Positions 30,685-38,018 are shown, counted from the first letter of the stretch. The stretch is DNA of 38,018 nt from Chloroflexota bacterium (GCA_005889135.1 VBEK01000005.1:1-38018), one strand, 5' to 3'. Translations and numbers: made by a program. The notes: generated by a model not told the origin, from the letters alone.

Positions 30685-31861
30685 CGACCACGCCACCACG
30701 CCGCTGCCGAGCAAGTCGGTGCTCGACGACGTCGTCGACCTGCGCCGCCACTTCCACAAGCACCCCGAGGTCAGCTTCAGCGAGCAGGAGACGTCGCGCT
30801 ACCTGAAGGACAGGCTGCGCGAGCTGGGGCTCGACCTCCTGCAGTGCCCGACCGAGACCGGGGCGGTGGCGCTGCTCGACACCGGCCGGCCCGGCAAGAC
30901 CGTGATGCTGCGCGCCGACATCGACGCGCTGCCTATCCACGAGGAGTCGGGCGTCGACTTTCACTCCCGCATCGACGGCCGCATGCACGCGTGCGGGCAC
31001 GACGCGCACATGGCGATCATGATCGGCGTCGCGCGCACCCTGATCGACCGGATCTGGGACGTTAACGGCAAGTACCTCTTCGTCTTCCAGCCCGCGGAGG
31101 AGATCGTCGAGGGCGCCAAGGCGATGATCGCGCGCGGCCTGCTCGACGACCACCGGCCCGACTCCGTCATCGGGCTGCACATCGCCAGCTTCATGCCGTC
31201 GGGCACGGTGATCACGCGACCGGGGCTCCTGTGGGCGGGGTCAGACGCCTTCGACGTCAAGTTCTCGGGTCCCGGCGGCCACGGAGGAATGATGGGCAGG
31301 CGCGGCAACGTCCTCGCCGCCCAGGCGTTCTTCGTCGAGCGCTTGCACACCGTGGTCGAAGGCCTGGAGCACGAGGGCGTCCAGTGCCACACGACCGTCG
31401 GCAACATCGCGAGCGACGGCGCATGGAACATCGTCCCCCGCGGCGTGCTCGTGCAGGGCAGCCTGCGCACGTTCAACGACACGCTCCGCGAGCAGGCGCT
31501 GGACCGCCTGCACGACCTGCTGCGCGAGACCGAAAGCGAGTTCGAGGTCAAGTCCAACGTCGACCTCGTCCACGGCACGGTGCCGCTGATGAACGAGCCG
31601 AACGTGACGCGTAAGGTGCTCGAGGTCGGAGAGGAGCTGATCGGTGAGCGCGCGAGCGTGCTCGGCCGGCCGCTCACCGTCAGCGACGACTTCGCCGAGT
31701 TCCTGACCCGCATCCCCGGGTGCTACTTCATGCTCGGGGCGCGCCCCGAGGGCGACACGCCGCCGGCGCACCACTCGCCGGGGTTCCGGATCGACGAGGG
31801 GGCGCTGCCGGTGGGGGTGAAAGTCCTGGCGGGGGCGGCCTCACGACTCGCCGCCGAGTAG
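30677..31861 (+). CDS. M20 family amidohydrolase (hippurate/IAA-amino acid hydrolase type)
   Basis: A 394-residue M20D-type metallopeptidase. Metal-binding residues match the family: Cys106 and His108 in MHACGHDAHMA, Glu141-142 in FQPAEEIVEGA, His168 in IGLHIASF and the C-terminal PAHHSPGF histidine. The dimerisation (lid) domain lies between about residues 185 and 300, including SGPGGHGGMM. These enzymes hydrolyse N-acyl or N-aromatic amino acids, hippurate, or conjugated auxins; the substrate is open. ATG 30677 overlaps the regulator gene by eight bases, so the amidohydrolase is translationally coupled to a DNA-binding response regulator, an uncommon pairing. Confidence 0.93.
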   Translation: MSDDHATTPLPSKSVLDDVVDLRRHFHKHPEVSFSEQETSRYLKDRLRELGLDLLQCPTETGAVALLDTGRPGKTVMLRADIDALPIHEESGVDFHSRIDGRMHACGHDAHMAIMIGVARTLIDRIWDVNGKYLFVFQPAEEIVEGAKAMIARGLLDDHRPDSVIGLHIASFMPSGTVITRPGLLWAGSDAFDVKFSGPGGHGGMMGRRGNVLAAQAFFVERLHTVVEGLEHEGVQCHTTVGNIASDGAWNIVPRGVLVQGSLRTFNDTLREQALDRLHDLLRETESEFEVKSNVDLVHGTVPLMNEPNVTRKVLEVGEELIGERASVLGRPLTVSDDFAEFLTRIPGCYFMLGARPEGDTPPAHHSPGFRIDEGALPVGVKVLAGAASRLAAE

Positions 31862-31872
31862 CCGGGTAGAGC

Positions 31873-32388
31873 TTGCTCTTTCTCCTCGCGATCGTCGCCG
31901 GCCTGGGCGTTGGCCTGCTCATGGGCGGCCGGCTCCAGAACCTCGCCCTGCTGCGTTTCCGCTGGCCGTGGCTCATCGTCGGCGCCATCGTGGTCCGCGA
32001 GGTGATCCTGCTCACGCCCCTGAACCGGGTCGAGGGATCGCAGTACGCCTATCTCGTCGCCCTGGTGGTGATCGTGGCCTGGACCAACTGGCACTGGCGC
32101 CGCATCCCCGGGATCTGGGTGATCAGCCTCGGCGCCTCGCTGAACGTGCTCGTGATCGCCGCCAACGGTGCGCGCATGCCGGTGGCCCCGGAGCTCGCGG
32201 GCTCGTCCCTGCTGGGGCGGGGCACGATCGGCCAGTACACGGTCATGGGCCCCGGGACGAACTTGAACCTGCTCGGCGACTTCATCCGGCTCTGGCCGAG
32301 CCGGGAGGCCTACAGCCCTGGAGATGTGCTGATCGCAGTCGGCCTCGCTATCGTGGTGTTTCTCGCCGTCAGAAACCCCGGCGCGTAA
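31873..32388 (+). CDS. DUF5317 family membrane protein
   Basis: A 171-residue protein with four to five hydrophobic segments (about residues 1-17, 30-47, 58-70, 82-97 and 150-167). The conserved middle region, NGARMPVAPELA followed by MGPGTNLNLLGDFIRLWP, is the signature I associate with DUF5317 proteins, whose function is unknown. The start is TTG 31873, 11 bases after the amidohydrolase stop, suggesting the same transcript. The stop (32386-32388) lies just before the AAGGAG that serves the protease gene. Confidence 0.8.
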   Translation: MLFLLAIVAGLGVGLLMGGRLQNLALLRFRWPWLIVGAIVVREVILLTPLNRVEGSQYAYLVALVVIVAWTNWHWRRIPGIWVISLGASLNVLVIAANGARMPVAPELAGSSLLGRGTIGQYTVMGPGTNLNLLGDFIRLWPSREAYSPGDVLIAVGLAIVVFLAVRNPGA

Positions 32389-32389
32389 G

Positions 32390-32395
32390 AAGGAG
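32390..32395 (+). promoter_or_regulatory. Shine-Dalgarno for the FtsH-like protease gene
   Basis: AAGGAG, ten bases before GTG 32406. It sets the start against a reading frame that is open back to 31968 inside the DUF5317 gene. Confidence 0.65.
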
Positions 32396-32405
32396 TGAAC
32401 CCGCC

Positions 32406-34532
32406 GTGATCATCTTCTGGATCTTCACGCTTTTCGTCGGCGCGACCGCCTTTTCCTTCGCGTTCATCGCCCTGCAGCTAGGACTCTTGTGGTCGATCGT
32501 CTACGCGGTCGTCGCGATGCTTATCGCGCGCGGGATCCTCAGCATCGTCCGCCGGTGGCTGATCGTGCGCGAGCGCCTGGCGCCCGAGACCGACGTTCTC
32601 GAGCGAACGGTCGAGACCAACCGCGCGGTCTTCTGGCGGCGCATGTTCTTCATCGCGCTTGTCCCCCTCCTGTACTTCGGCGTGTCCTACGCGTTCTTCG
32701 GCCTGGCCCCGGAGGACGCCCTCGCGGCCCTCCCCGACTTCCTGGCCCTGGCGTTGACCCAGCTCGTCTACCTGCTGTTCCTGCTGGGCGCCAACTTCAT
32801 GCTCTTCTTCGGCCCGTTCTACCTCTATACGCGCATCGGCAAGACGATGATCAACCCCGACGACGCCAACTTTGGGGTCGACATGGGCGACGTCCGCGGC
32901 CAGAAGGCCGCTGTCGGAGAGATGGACCGGATCCTCAGGCTGATCGAGCACGGCCGGCTGTTCACCAAGGCCGGCGGCAAGCGCGAGCGCGGCGTGCTGA
33001 TGGTCGGTCCTCCCGGCACCGGCAAGACGATGCTCGCCAAGGCGATCGCCTCGTCGCTGCACGTGCCGATCTTCATCGCCAACGGCGGTTCGTTCGCCGG
33101 CATGTTCCTCGGCATCGACGCCCTGAGCGTCTACCTGATGGTGCGAGCGGCGCGCAAGCGCGCGAAGGTCTGGGGAGGCTGCATCGTCTTCATCGACGAG
33201 ATCGACGCGCTCGGCCAGCGGCGGTCGGGCATGCAGGGCGGCGGCGGAATGATGGGCGGGATGGGGATGTTCGGCGGCGGCATGCTCGGCCTGAACATGC
33301 TCCTGGTCCTCATGGACGGCATCGACAACCCCGGCTTTATCGTGCGTCAGCTGCGCGGCCTGGTGAACCTCACGCTCGACGGCCTCTTCTTGCCGCGGGT
33401 GATAGGCGCCAACGGCTCGAAGCTAAGCCTGCGCATCGCTCCGCTGAAGGCCCCCAACTACAACATCCTCTTCATCGGCGCTACCAACAGGGCGCAGGTG
33501 CTGGACGAGGCGCTGACCCGGCCCGGCCGCTTCGGCCGCCAGATCACTTTCCTGATCCCGAATCGCGAAGCTCGTAAGGACATCGCCGCGCTCTACTTCG
33601 ACAAGAAGATGCACGATCCCGAGCTGGACACTCCGGCGCGGCGCGACGAGTTTGCGCGCGTCACCGAGGGCTACTCGCCGGCGGACATCGAGCAGGTGCT
33701 TTCACTCGCGCTTCTCTACGCCTTCGAAGATGGCCGCGAGGCTTTCGAATGGCGCGACATTCGCGAGGCTATGGGGAATGTAGAGGCCGGACTCGCCATT
33801 CCCGTCGCCTACACCGACCGCGACAAGCTGGCCGTCGCCCGTCACGAATTGGGCCACGCGGTCGCCTCGCATTTCTTCGAGAGAGATCGCTCCCACGTTC
33901 GTCTGTCCATACGTCGACGCGCCGACCCACGCGGTGGGGAGATCGGTGGTCACCACAAGTCGCTGCCACAAGAAGAGGAGTGGCTGACGTTCCGCTCGCA
34001 GCTGGCAGGGCGGATCCGGGCGCAGCTCGGCTCGGTGGCTTGCGAGCGGGTCTTTTACGGCGAGAACACGACCGGCGTGACAGGAGACCTCATTCAGGCG
34101 ACCGGCACGGCGTGCCGCATGGTCGGCATCGTCGGAATGGGAGCCGACAATCTCGACCCCGAGATGTCGGCCAAGGCCGTTTCCATCGGACAGCAGCTGA
34201 TCTCCGTCGCTGAAGTGACGCTTGGCCTCCACGAGCAGGGCACGGGCGTCGGAGCGGTGATCAACAACCCGATCAGCCGCAAGGTCGTGGCCCAACTGCT
34301 TGGCCACGCGTACATGGACGACTGGCGGCTTATGGCGATCAACAAGGAACCGATCGATCTGGCGGCCGAGGCTCTGATCACGCAGGGCGAGCTGGTCGGC
34401 AACGAGATCAGCGGGCTTCTCGACTCGGTCGGCCTCCGCGAGCCGGACGCCGAAGACCCTTATCCGGAAGATGCGCCGGTGATACCCGACCAACGGCCGT
34501 ACATCGCGGCCAGCTCGGAGCAGACTGCCTGA
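32406..34532 (+). CDS. FtsH-like AAA ATPase/M41 zinc metalloprotease, atypical
   Basis: A 708-residue membrane protein. Four hydrophobic segments (about 3-25, 27-45, 77-100, 113-140) replace the usual two with a small periplasmic domain. The AAA domain has Walker A GPPGTGKT (201-208), a pore loop MFLG (233-236; FtsH has FVG), Walker B VFIDEID (261-267) and ATNRAQVLDEALTRPGRFGR. Between Walker B and the last motif lie a Gly/Met-rich stretch (about 275-297) and about 45 extra residues (306-352). The protease domain has HELGH (490-494) and the third zinc ligand Asp561 in TGDLIQAT, so it should be active. FtsH degrades misfolded or regulatory membrane and soluble proteins using ATP. The stop overlaps the transglycosylase gene. 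Confidence 0.9.
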   Translation: MIIFWIFTLFVGATAFSFAFIALQLGLLWSIVYAVVAMLIARGILSIVRRWLIVRERLAPETDVLERTVETNRAVFWRRMFFIALVPLLYFGVSYAFFGLAPEDALAALPDFLALALTQLVYLLFLLGANFMLFFGPFYLYTRIGKTMINPDDANFGVDMGDVRGQKAAVGEMDRILRLIEHGRLFTKAGGKRERGVLMVGPPGTGKTMLAKAIASSLHVPIFIANGGSFAGMFLGIDALSVYLMVRAARKRAKVWGGCIVFIDEIDALGQRRSGMQGGGGMMGGMGMFGGGMLGLNMLLVLMDGIDNPGFIVRQLRGLVNLTLDGLFLPRVIGANGSKLSLRIAPLKAPNYNILFIGATNRAQVLDEALTRPGRFGRQITFLIPNREARKDIAALYFDKKMHDPELDTPARRDEFARVTEGYSPADIEQVLSLALLYAFEDGREAFEWRDIREAMGNVEAGLAIPVAYTDRDKLAVARHELGHAVASHFFERDRSHVRLSIRRRADPRGGEIGGHHKSLPQEEEWLTFRSQLAGRIRAQLGSVACERVFYGENTTGVTGDLIQATGTACRMVGIVGMGADNLDPEMSAKAVSIGQQLISVAEVTLGLHEQGTGVGAVINNPISRKVVAQLLGHAYMDDWRLMAINKEPIDLAAEALITQGELVGNEISGLLDSVGLREPDAEDPYPEDAPVIPDQRPYIAASSEQTA

Positions 34533-35368
34533 TCCGATTCCAGCTGGCAGTCCTGGTCGCGGTGGTGATGGCGGCGCTGCCGCACACCGCCGCGGCCCAC
34601 GACCCCGACCTCGCGCCCAACGCGCACCACGCCGCGGCAAGGATCATCGCCGCCGAGCTGACGATGCAGGACGCATCCGCGCGGTTGCAGGCGCTGGCCG
34701 CGGAACGTCCTTCCGGTCTCGCCGAGACGATGCGTCACGAGCTGGCGGAGGCGAGCGCGACGTTCGCCTTCCGCCAGGCGGCGCGCCAGGAGCAGACGTG
34801 GATCTACGAGCTGGCCGGCTACAGCAGCGTCGAGAAGTCCGTCGTCGCCCTGCTGCCGCAGGCCATCCGGAGCCCGTTCTCGGACATGATCGCGGGCCTG
34901 CACTCGCTGTACATCCTGGGCGGCATCGACCAGTACTACCTCGTCCACGCGCACAACACGCTGCCCTACTCGAACGCGGCGCCGCTGAGCTCGCTGCGTT
35001 CCTATTACCTCGAGGCGCAGAACCGCTACGGCGTCGACGCTAGCTATCTCGCGTCGATCAACTTCATCGAGAGCAAGTTCGGACGCGTCAACGGCCCGTC
35101 TTCGGCGGGCGCGCTGGGACCGATGCAGTTCCTGCCCTCGACCTGGGCCAACTACGGTCAGGGCGGCGACGTCATGGACCCGCACGCGTCGATCCTCGCC
35201 GCGGCGCGCTACCTCGTCCACTACGGCGCGCCTTACGACATGCGCACCGCGATCTGGCACTACAACCTCGACTACGACTACGTCGACGCGGTCGAGCTCT
35301 TCGCCCGCGCGTACCGCGCCGACCCGGCTTGGCTCGAGCGCATGTACTACTGGGATACATTCGGCTAG
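34529..35368 (+). CDS. Secreted lytic murein transglycosylase (SLT/MltB-like)
   Basis: About 279 residues. A Sec-type signal peptide is readable from an in-frame CTG at 34529 (L/M-IRFQLAVLVAVVMAALPHTAAA-HD, cleavage near AAA), overlapping the protease stop as CTGA. No ATG, GTG or TTG lies upstream in frame; the first conventional start, GTG 34562, would leave a hydrophobic stretch too short to export the protein. The C-terminal domain is lytic-transglycosylase-like: ASYLASINFIESKFG with the catalytic Glu, SSAGALGPMQFLPSTW and ILAAARYLVHYGAP, then a tyrosine-rich end. It would cut peptidoglycan between MurNAc and GlcNAc outside the membrane. Tight linkage to the protease gene suggests a shared envelope role. 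Confidence 0.85.
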   Translation: MIRFQLAVLVAVVMAALPHTAAAHDPDLAPNAHHAAARIIAAELTMQDASARLQALAAERPSGLAETMRHELAEASATFAFRQAARQEQTWIYELAGYSSVEKSVVALLPQAIRSPFSDMIAGLHSLYILGGIDQYYLVHAHNTLPYSNAAPLSSLRSYYLEAQNRYGVDASYLASINFIESKFGRVNGPSSAGALGPMQFLPSTWANYGQGGDVMDPHASILAAARYLVHYGAPYDMRTAIWHYNLDYDYVDAVELFARAYRADPAWLERMYYWDTFG

Positions 35369-35374
35369 TCGGCG

Positions 35375-35929
35375 TTGGCGAAGCTGATCTACTCGGCCAT
35401 CATGTCGCTCGACGGCTTCATCGCCGACGAGAGCGGCAACTTCGGTTGGGCGGCGCCAGACGAGGAGGTGCACCGCTTCGTCAACGACCTCGAGCGCCCG
35501 GTGGGGACGTATCTCTACGGCCGGCGCATGTACGAGACCATGGTCTACTGGGAGACCGGCGGCGACGAGTCCGACATCGAGCGCGACTTCGCGAAGATCT
35601 GGCGCTCAGCCGACAAGGTCGTTTATTCGCGGACGCTGGAGAAGGTCTCCAGCGCGCGGACGAGGGTCGAGCGCGACTTCGACCCGGAAGCGGTGCGGCG
35701 CCTGAAGGCCTCCGCCATCACGGACATCGGCCTCGGCGGCGCAGAGCTGGCCGGCCACGCCTTGAAGGCGGGCCTGGTCGACGAGCTGCACCTGTTCGTC
35801 GTCCCGGTGCTGGTCGGCGGCGGCACGAAAGCCCTGCCTGCCGGCTTTGCGGCCCAGTTGAGGCTCGAGGAGGAGCGCAGGTTCAGCCGCGGGACGGTGT
35901 TCCTGCGCTACGAGACCGTCCACTCTTAG
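35375..35929 (+). CDS. Dihydrofolate reductase-fold reductase (RibD C-terminal type)
   Basis: A 184-residue protein starting at TTG 35375, six bases after the transglycosylase stop. MAKLIYSAIMSLDGFIAD, GTYLYGRRMYETM and the central KVVYSRTLE are characteristic of the RibD_C/DHFR-like family; IGLGGAELAGHALKAGLVDELHLFVVPVLVGGGTKALP is the NADPH-binding half. The family includes riboflavin-pathway reductases and many uncharacterised reductases that give a low-level trimethoprim- or arsenate-related phenotype; the substrate is unknown. The gene follows the transglycosylase closely, and its stop codon is the first half of the TAGAGT box of the MerR-type regulator gene. Confidence 0.88.
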   Translation: MAKLIYSAIMSLDGFIADESGNFGWAAPDEEVHRFVNDLERPVGTYLYGRRMYETMVYWETGGDESDIERDFAKIWRSADKVVYSRTLEKVSSARTRVERDFDPEAVRRLKASAITDIGLGGAELAGHALKAGLVDELHLFVVPVLVGGGTKALPAGFAAQLRLEEERRFSRGTVFLRYETVHS

Positions 35930-35940
35930 AGTAGTTACTC
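35927..35940 (+). promoter_or_regulatory. -10 box and dyad upstream of the MerR-type gene
   Basis: TAGAGT (35927-35932), eight bases before GTG 35941, matches TANNNT. The dyad GAGTA-GT-TACTC (35929-35940) overlaps it and ends next to the start codon, a plausible autoregulatory operator. The DHFR-like gene stop codon (35927-35929) forms part of the box. Confidence 0.45.
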
Positions 35941-36636
35941 GTGGAATACCGGATCGAGCAGCTGGCCCGTGCGGCCGGAGTCGCCGTGGACACGATCCGC
36001 TTCTACCAAGGCAAAGGCCTCCTGGAAGCACCCCGGCGTGAGGGTCGCGTCACGTTCTACGGCGACGCGCACGTCGAGCGTCTGAAGCGGATCAGGGAGC
36101 TCCAGCAGCAGGGCTTCACCCTGACCGTGATCCAGCGCTTCCTGTCCGGTGAGCTCGAGCCGTCGGACGAGGCCCTGGTCGCGGCCGTCACCCACCCGTC
36201 GGCGCCCCAGACGCTGACGCTTGCCGAGCTGGCCGAGCGCAGCGGGGTTGCCGAGCCCTTGCTCCTCAGCCTCGAGCAGGCCGGCCTGCTCGTCCCGACT
36301 GATGACGGCGACGAGCCGCGCTACCCAGCCGACGACCTCGTCGCCATCGCCTCGGGGATGAAGCTGATCGCGGCCGGCGTGCCCATCGGGTCGCTGATGG
36401 AGCTCGGCAAGGACTACGCGGCGGCCGTCGACCGCACCGCGCGCCAGGCCGTCGACCTATTCGACCGCCACGTCCGCGAGCGCATCCAGGCCGAGGGCGG
36501 CGAGACGGAGGCGGCGGAGCGCCGCCTGCTGCAGACGTTCAACGAGCTGCTCGAGGCGAGCGGCATCCTTGTCCGCCACCACTTCCAGCGCACGCTGCTG
36601 CGCGCCGCCCGCGAGCACATCGAGAAACGGGAGTGA
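35941..36636 (+). CDS. Transcriptional regulator with two MerR-type DNA-binding domains
   Basis: A 231-residue protein. Residues 1-68 are a standard MerR N-terminus: YRIEQLARAAGVAVDTIRFYQGKGLLEAPRR, then RVTFYGDAHVERLKRIRELQQQGFTLTVIQ. Residues 91-156 repeat the pattern: LTLAELAERSGVAEPLLLSLEQAGLLVP, PRYPADDLVAIASGMKLIAAGVPIGSLMEL, with the same helix-turn-helix, wing and L..G..I spacing. Residues 158-231 are a helical effector or dimerisation region. The second domain lacks the canonical IRYYE segment, so it may be degenerate. The start is GTG 35941. The stop overlaps the isochorismate synthase start (GTGA), so the regulator and enzyme are coupled. Confidence 0.88.
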   Translation: MEYRIEQLARAAGVAVDTIRFYQGKGLLEAPRREGRVTFYGDAHVERLKRIRELQQQGFTLTVIQRFLSGELEPSDEALVAAVTHPSAPQTLTLAELAERSGVAEPLLLSLEQAGLLVPTDDGDEPRYPADDLVAIASGMKLIAAGVPIGSLMELGKDYAAAVDRTARQAVDLFDRHVRERIQAEGGETEAAERRLLQTFNELLEASGILVRHHFQRTLLRAAREHIEKRE

Positions 36637-37937
36637 TTGCCTCGACTGCGGTTGTGGTGCGCGAGCTCGACCGCACCCCCGACCTGGTCGACCTTGTCAG
36701 CGCGGCACGCGACGCCGGCCACGAGGTGATGCTCGTCGAGCGGCCCATGCCCGACGCCGTCAGCGTCGCCGCCATCGGCAAGGCGCTCGACATCGTCGCC
36801 GCGCCCGACGGAGTCATCGCCGAAGACGCGGCTGGCAAGATGCACGATTCCGAGGCCGGCGCCGACCGCATCCTCGCCGCCTCGCGACTGTGGTCGCGCA
36901 TCGCGTCCGCCGACTCGCTCGCCGTCGGTGGCTTCGCCTACCACCCCGACCGCGACCCGCAAGGCGCCTGGTCCGGGTTCCCCGCCCTGCTGTTTCGCGT
37001 GCCGGCGCTCGCGGTCATGCGCCGGCGCGGCCGGACGTTTGTCGTCGCCGCGACACCGGAGGCCGAGGACCTCCTCGACCTGGCCGCGTCCCCGGTCCGC
37101 GCCCCCGCCGCGCGCAGGCTCGACGTGACCCCGGTGCGCAACCCGCTCGCCTGGACCGCGGCCGTCCAGACCGCGGTGGCGCGCCTGCGCGCCGGCGAGG
37201 CGCAGAAGGCCGTGCTCGCGCGCGAAGTCATGGCGCGCGGCGACGGGGTCGTCTCCGCGGGCATGGTCGTCCGTGGCCTGCGGGCCGCATACCCGTCCTG
37301 CTTCACCTACCTCGTCACGGGCGCCGACGGCACGGCCTTCGCCGGCGCCTCGCCCGAGCTGCTCATCCGCCGTGCGGGCCGCCACGCGTTCTCGCAGCCG
37401 ATGGCGGGCTCGGTCGCGCGCGGCGGCAACGACGCGGAGGACGAACGCCTCGCGTCGGAGCTCAGCGCGAGCGAGAAGGACGTCGCCGAGCATCGCCTCG
37501 TCTCCCGGTTCGTGGTCGAAGCGCTCCGTCCTTTCGCCGCGACGATCGCCGCCGGCGAGCCCGAGGTGGCGCGCTTCACCAACATCCAGCACCTGGCGAC
37601 GAGCGTCAGCGCCGAGCTGAGCGACCCGCCCCCGGACGTGCTGACGCTTGCGAGGGCGCTCCATCCCACACCCGCAGTCGGCGGCTGGCCACGTCCGCAG
37701 GCGGATGCGCTGATCGACGACCTCGAGGCGATGGAGCGCGGATGGTACGCGGGGGCGGTCGGTTGGATGGACGGACGGGGCGACGGCGAGCTTGCGGTCG
37801 CCCTGCGGTGCGGGCTCCTGTGGGAGGACGGCGCGCGGCTCTACGCCGGCGTGGGCGTGATGCCCGACTCGGACCCCGCGCGAGAGCTCGAAGAGACCGA
37901 GCTGAAGTTCAAGGCCCTGCTCACGGCCCTTACGTGA
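36633..37937 (+). CDS. menF: Isochorismate synthase
   Basis: A 434-residue chorismate-utilising enzyme. It converts chorismate to isochorismate, the first committed step of menaquinone (or a catecholate siderophore). Lys192 in AQKAVLARE and Glu242 in ASPELLIRR are the expected general base and acid; QPMAGSVARGG, ASEKDVAEHRLV, HPTPAVGG, WYAGAVGW and ELEETELKFKA complete the active site. This set is that of isochorismate synthases, not anthranilate or aminodeoxychorismate synthases. GTG 36633 overlaps the MerR gene stop. The following gene is a hydrolase that would fit MenH, favouring menaquinone. I use menF by pathway context; the siderophore type EntC is not excluded. Confidence 0.88.
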   Translation: MIASTAVVVRELDRTPDLVDLVSAARDAGHEVMLVERPMPDAVSVAAIGKALDIVAAPDGVIAEDAAGKMHDSEAGADRILAASRLWSRIASADSLAVGGFAYHPDRDPQGAWSGFPALLFRVPALAVMRRRGRTFVVAATPEAEDLLDLAASPVRAPAARRLDVTPVRNPLAWTAAVQTAVARLRAGEAQKAVLAREVMARGDGVVSAGMVVRGLRAAYPSCFTYLVTGADGTAFAGASPELLIRRAGRHAFSQPMAGSVARGGNDAEDERLASELSASEKDVAEHRLVSRFVVEALRPFAATIAAGEPEVARFTNIQHLATSVSAELSDPPPDVLTLARALHPTPAVGGWPRPQADALIDDLEAMERGWYAGAVGWMDGRGDGELAVALRCGLLWEDGARLYAGVGVMPDSDPARELEETELKFKALLTALT

Positions 37938-38018
37938 TGCAGGCGGTCATCAACGGCGCGCGCCTCCACTACGAGCGCGCGGGGGCGGGCATGCCCGTTG
38001 TCTTCCTGCACGCAGGCG
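37937..38018 (+). CDS. Alpha/beta-fold hydrolase, 5' end only (possibly MenH-like)
   Basis: ATG 37937 overlaps the isochorismate synthase stop (TGATG), and 27 codons are visible before the window ends. MQAVINGARLHYERAGAGM followed by PVVFLHAG is a typical alpha/beta-hydrolase N-terminus with the first strand and the start of the oxyanion loop. The nucleophile and the rest are beyond the window. In menaquinone clusters this position often holds the SHCHC synthase MenH, but with so little sequence a general hydrolase is equally possible. Confidence 0.72.
   Translation, partial: MQAVINGARLHYERAGAGMPVVFLHAG

Noticed and set aside
31968-34532. 854-codon frame as a longer protease
   Set aside because: The part before 32406 is an Arg-rich reading of the DUF5317 gene. 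AAGGAG and GTG 32406 mark the real start, which begins with a membrane helix.

Overview
The window is uniformly GC-rich, densely coded bacterial chromosome with no rRNA, tRNA, insertion sequence, CRISPR array or phage gene that I can see. Frequent GTG/TTG starts, a DUF222-type HNH protein, a wax-ester synthase/DGAT-type acyltransferase, SCP2 proteins, an AMACR-type CoA transferase-fold enzyme and many leaderless-looking promoters suggest an actinobacterial-type soil or environmental organism (Actinomycetota, perhaps a deep lineage, or a related GC-rich phylum such as Chloroflexota/Dormibacterota). The phylum is inference; no marker here settles it.

Layout. 1-3.3 kb: end of an HNH protein, two overlapping SCP2-fold genes, a MOSC protein and a divergent WS/DGAT acyltransferase. 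3.3-8.2 kb: a 1042-residue S9 peptidase fused through a Glu/Pro linker to an FHA domain, a divergent membrane-anchored molybdopterin oxidoreductase, then a 42-bp tandem repeat carrying a 12-bp palindrome. 8.2-12.6 kb: alpha/beta hydrolase and fixC, back-to-back coaE, an AMACR-like enzyme and an unknown gene. 12.6-17.1 kb: two small unknown proteins, galU, a hotdog thioesterase, a membrane protein, a 52-residue basic protein, a stand-alone Lrp/AsnC effector domain and an NAD-dependent epimerase. 17.1-24.2 kb: plsC-like acyltransferase, hydrolase, S51 peptidase, divergent gltX-lgt, then DUF72, rlmN and a metallo-beta-lactamase-fold hydrolase.

24.3-31.9 kb is the most distinctive region: a 1339-residue soluble sensor kinase with about six GAF domains and a PAS domain, followed by a small kinase-like protein that keeps an H-box histidine but lacks recognisable ATP-binding motifs (Spo0B/ChpT-like in outline). 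Divergently there is a single-domain receiver, a hidden 47-residue membrane protein, and a receiver/winged-helix regulator whose end overlaps an M20 amidohydrolase. This could be a multi-step phosphorelay.

31.9-38 kb: a DUF5317 membrane protein, an FtsH-like AAA/M41 protease with four predicted membrane segments and a Gly/Met-rich insertion, a secreted lytic transglycosylase that appears to start at CTG, a DHFR-like reductase, a regulator with two MerR-type domains, isochorismate synthase and the start of a hydrolase, perhaps MenH-like.

Expression architecture: several divergent pairs have only about 9-60 bp between start codons and carry TANNNT -10-like boxes 6-12 nt upstream of starts that lack a Shine-Dalgarno sequence. 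Strong Shine-Dalgarno sequences are seen at only a few genes. Same-strand neighbours are commonly joined by ATGA, GTGA or TGATG overlaps.
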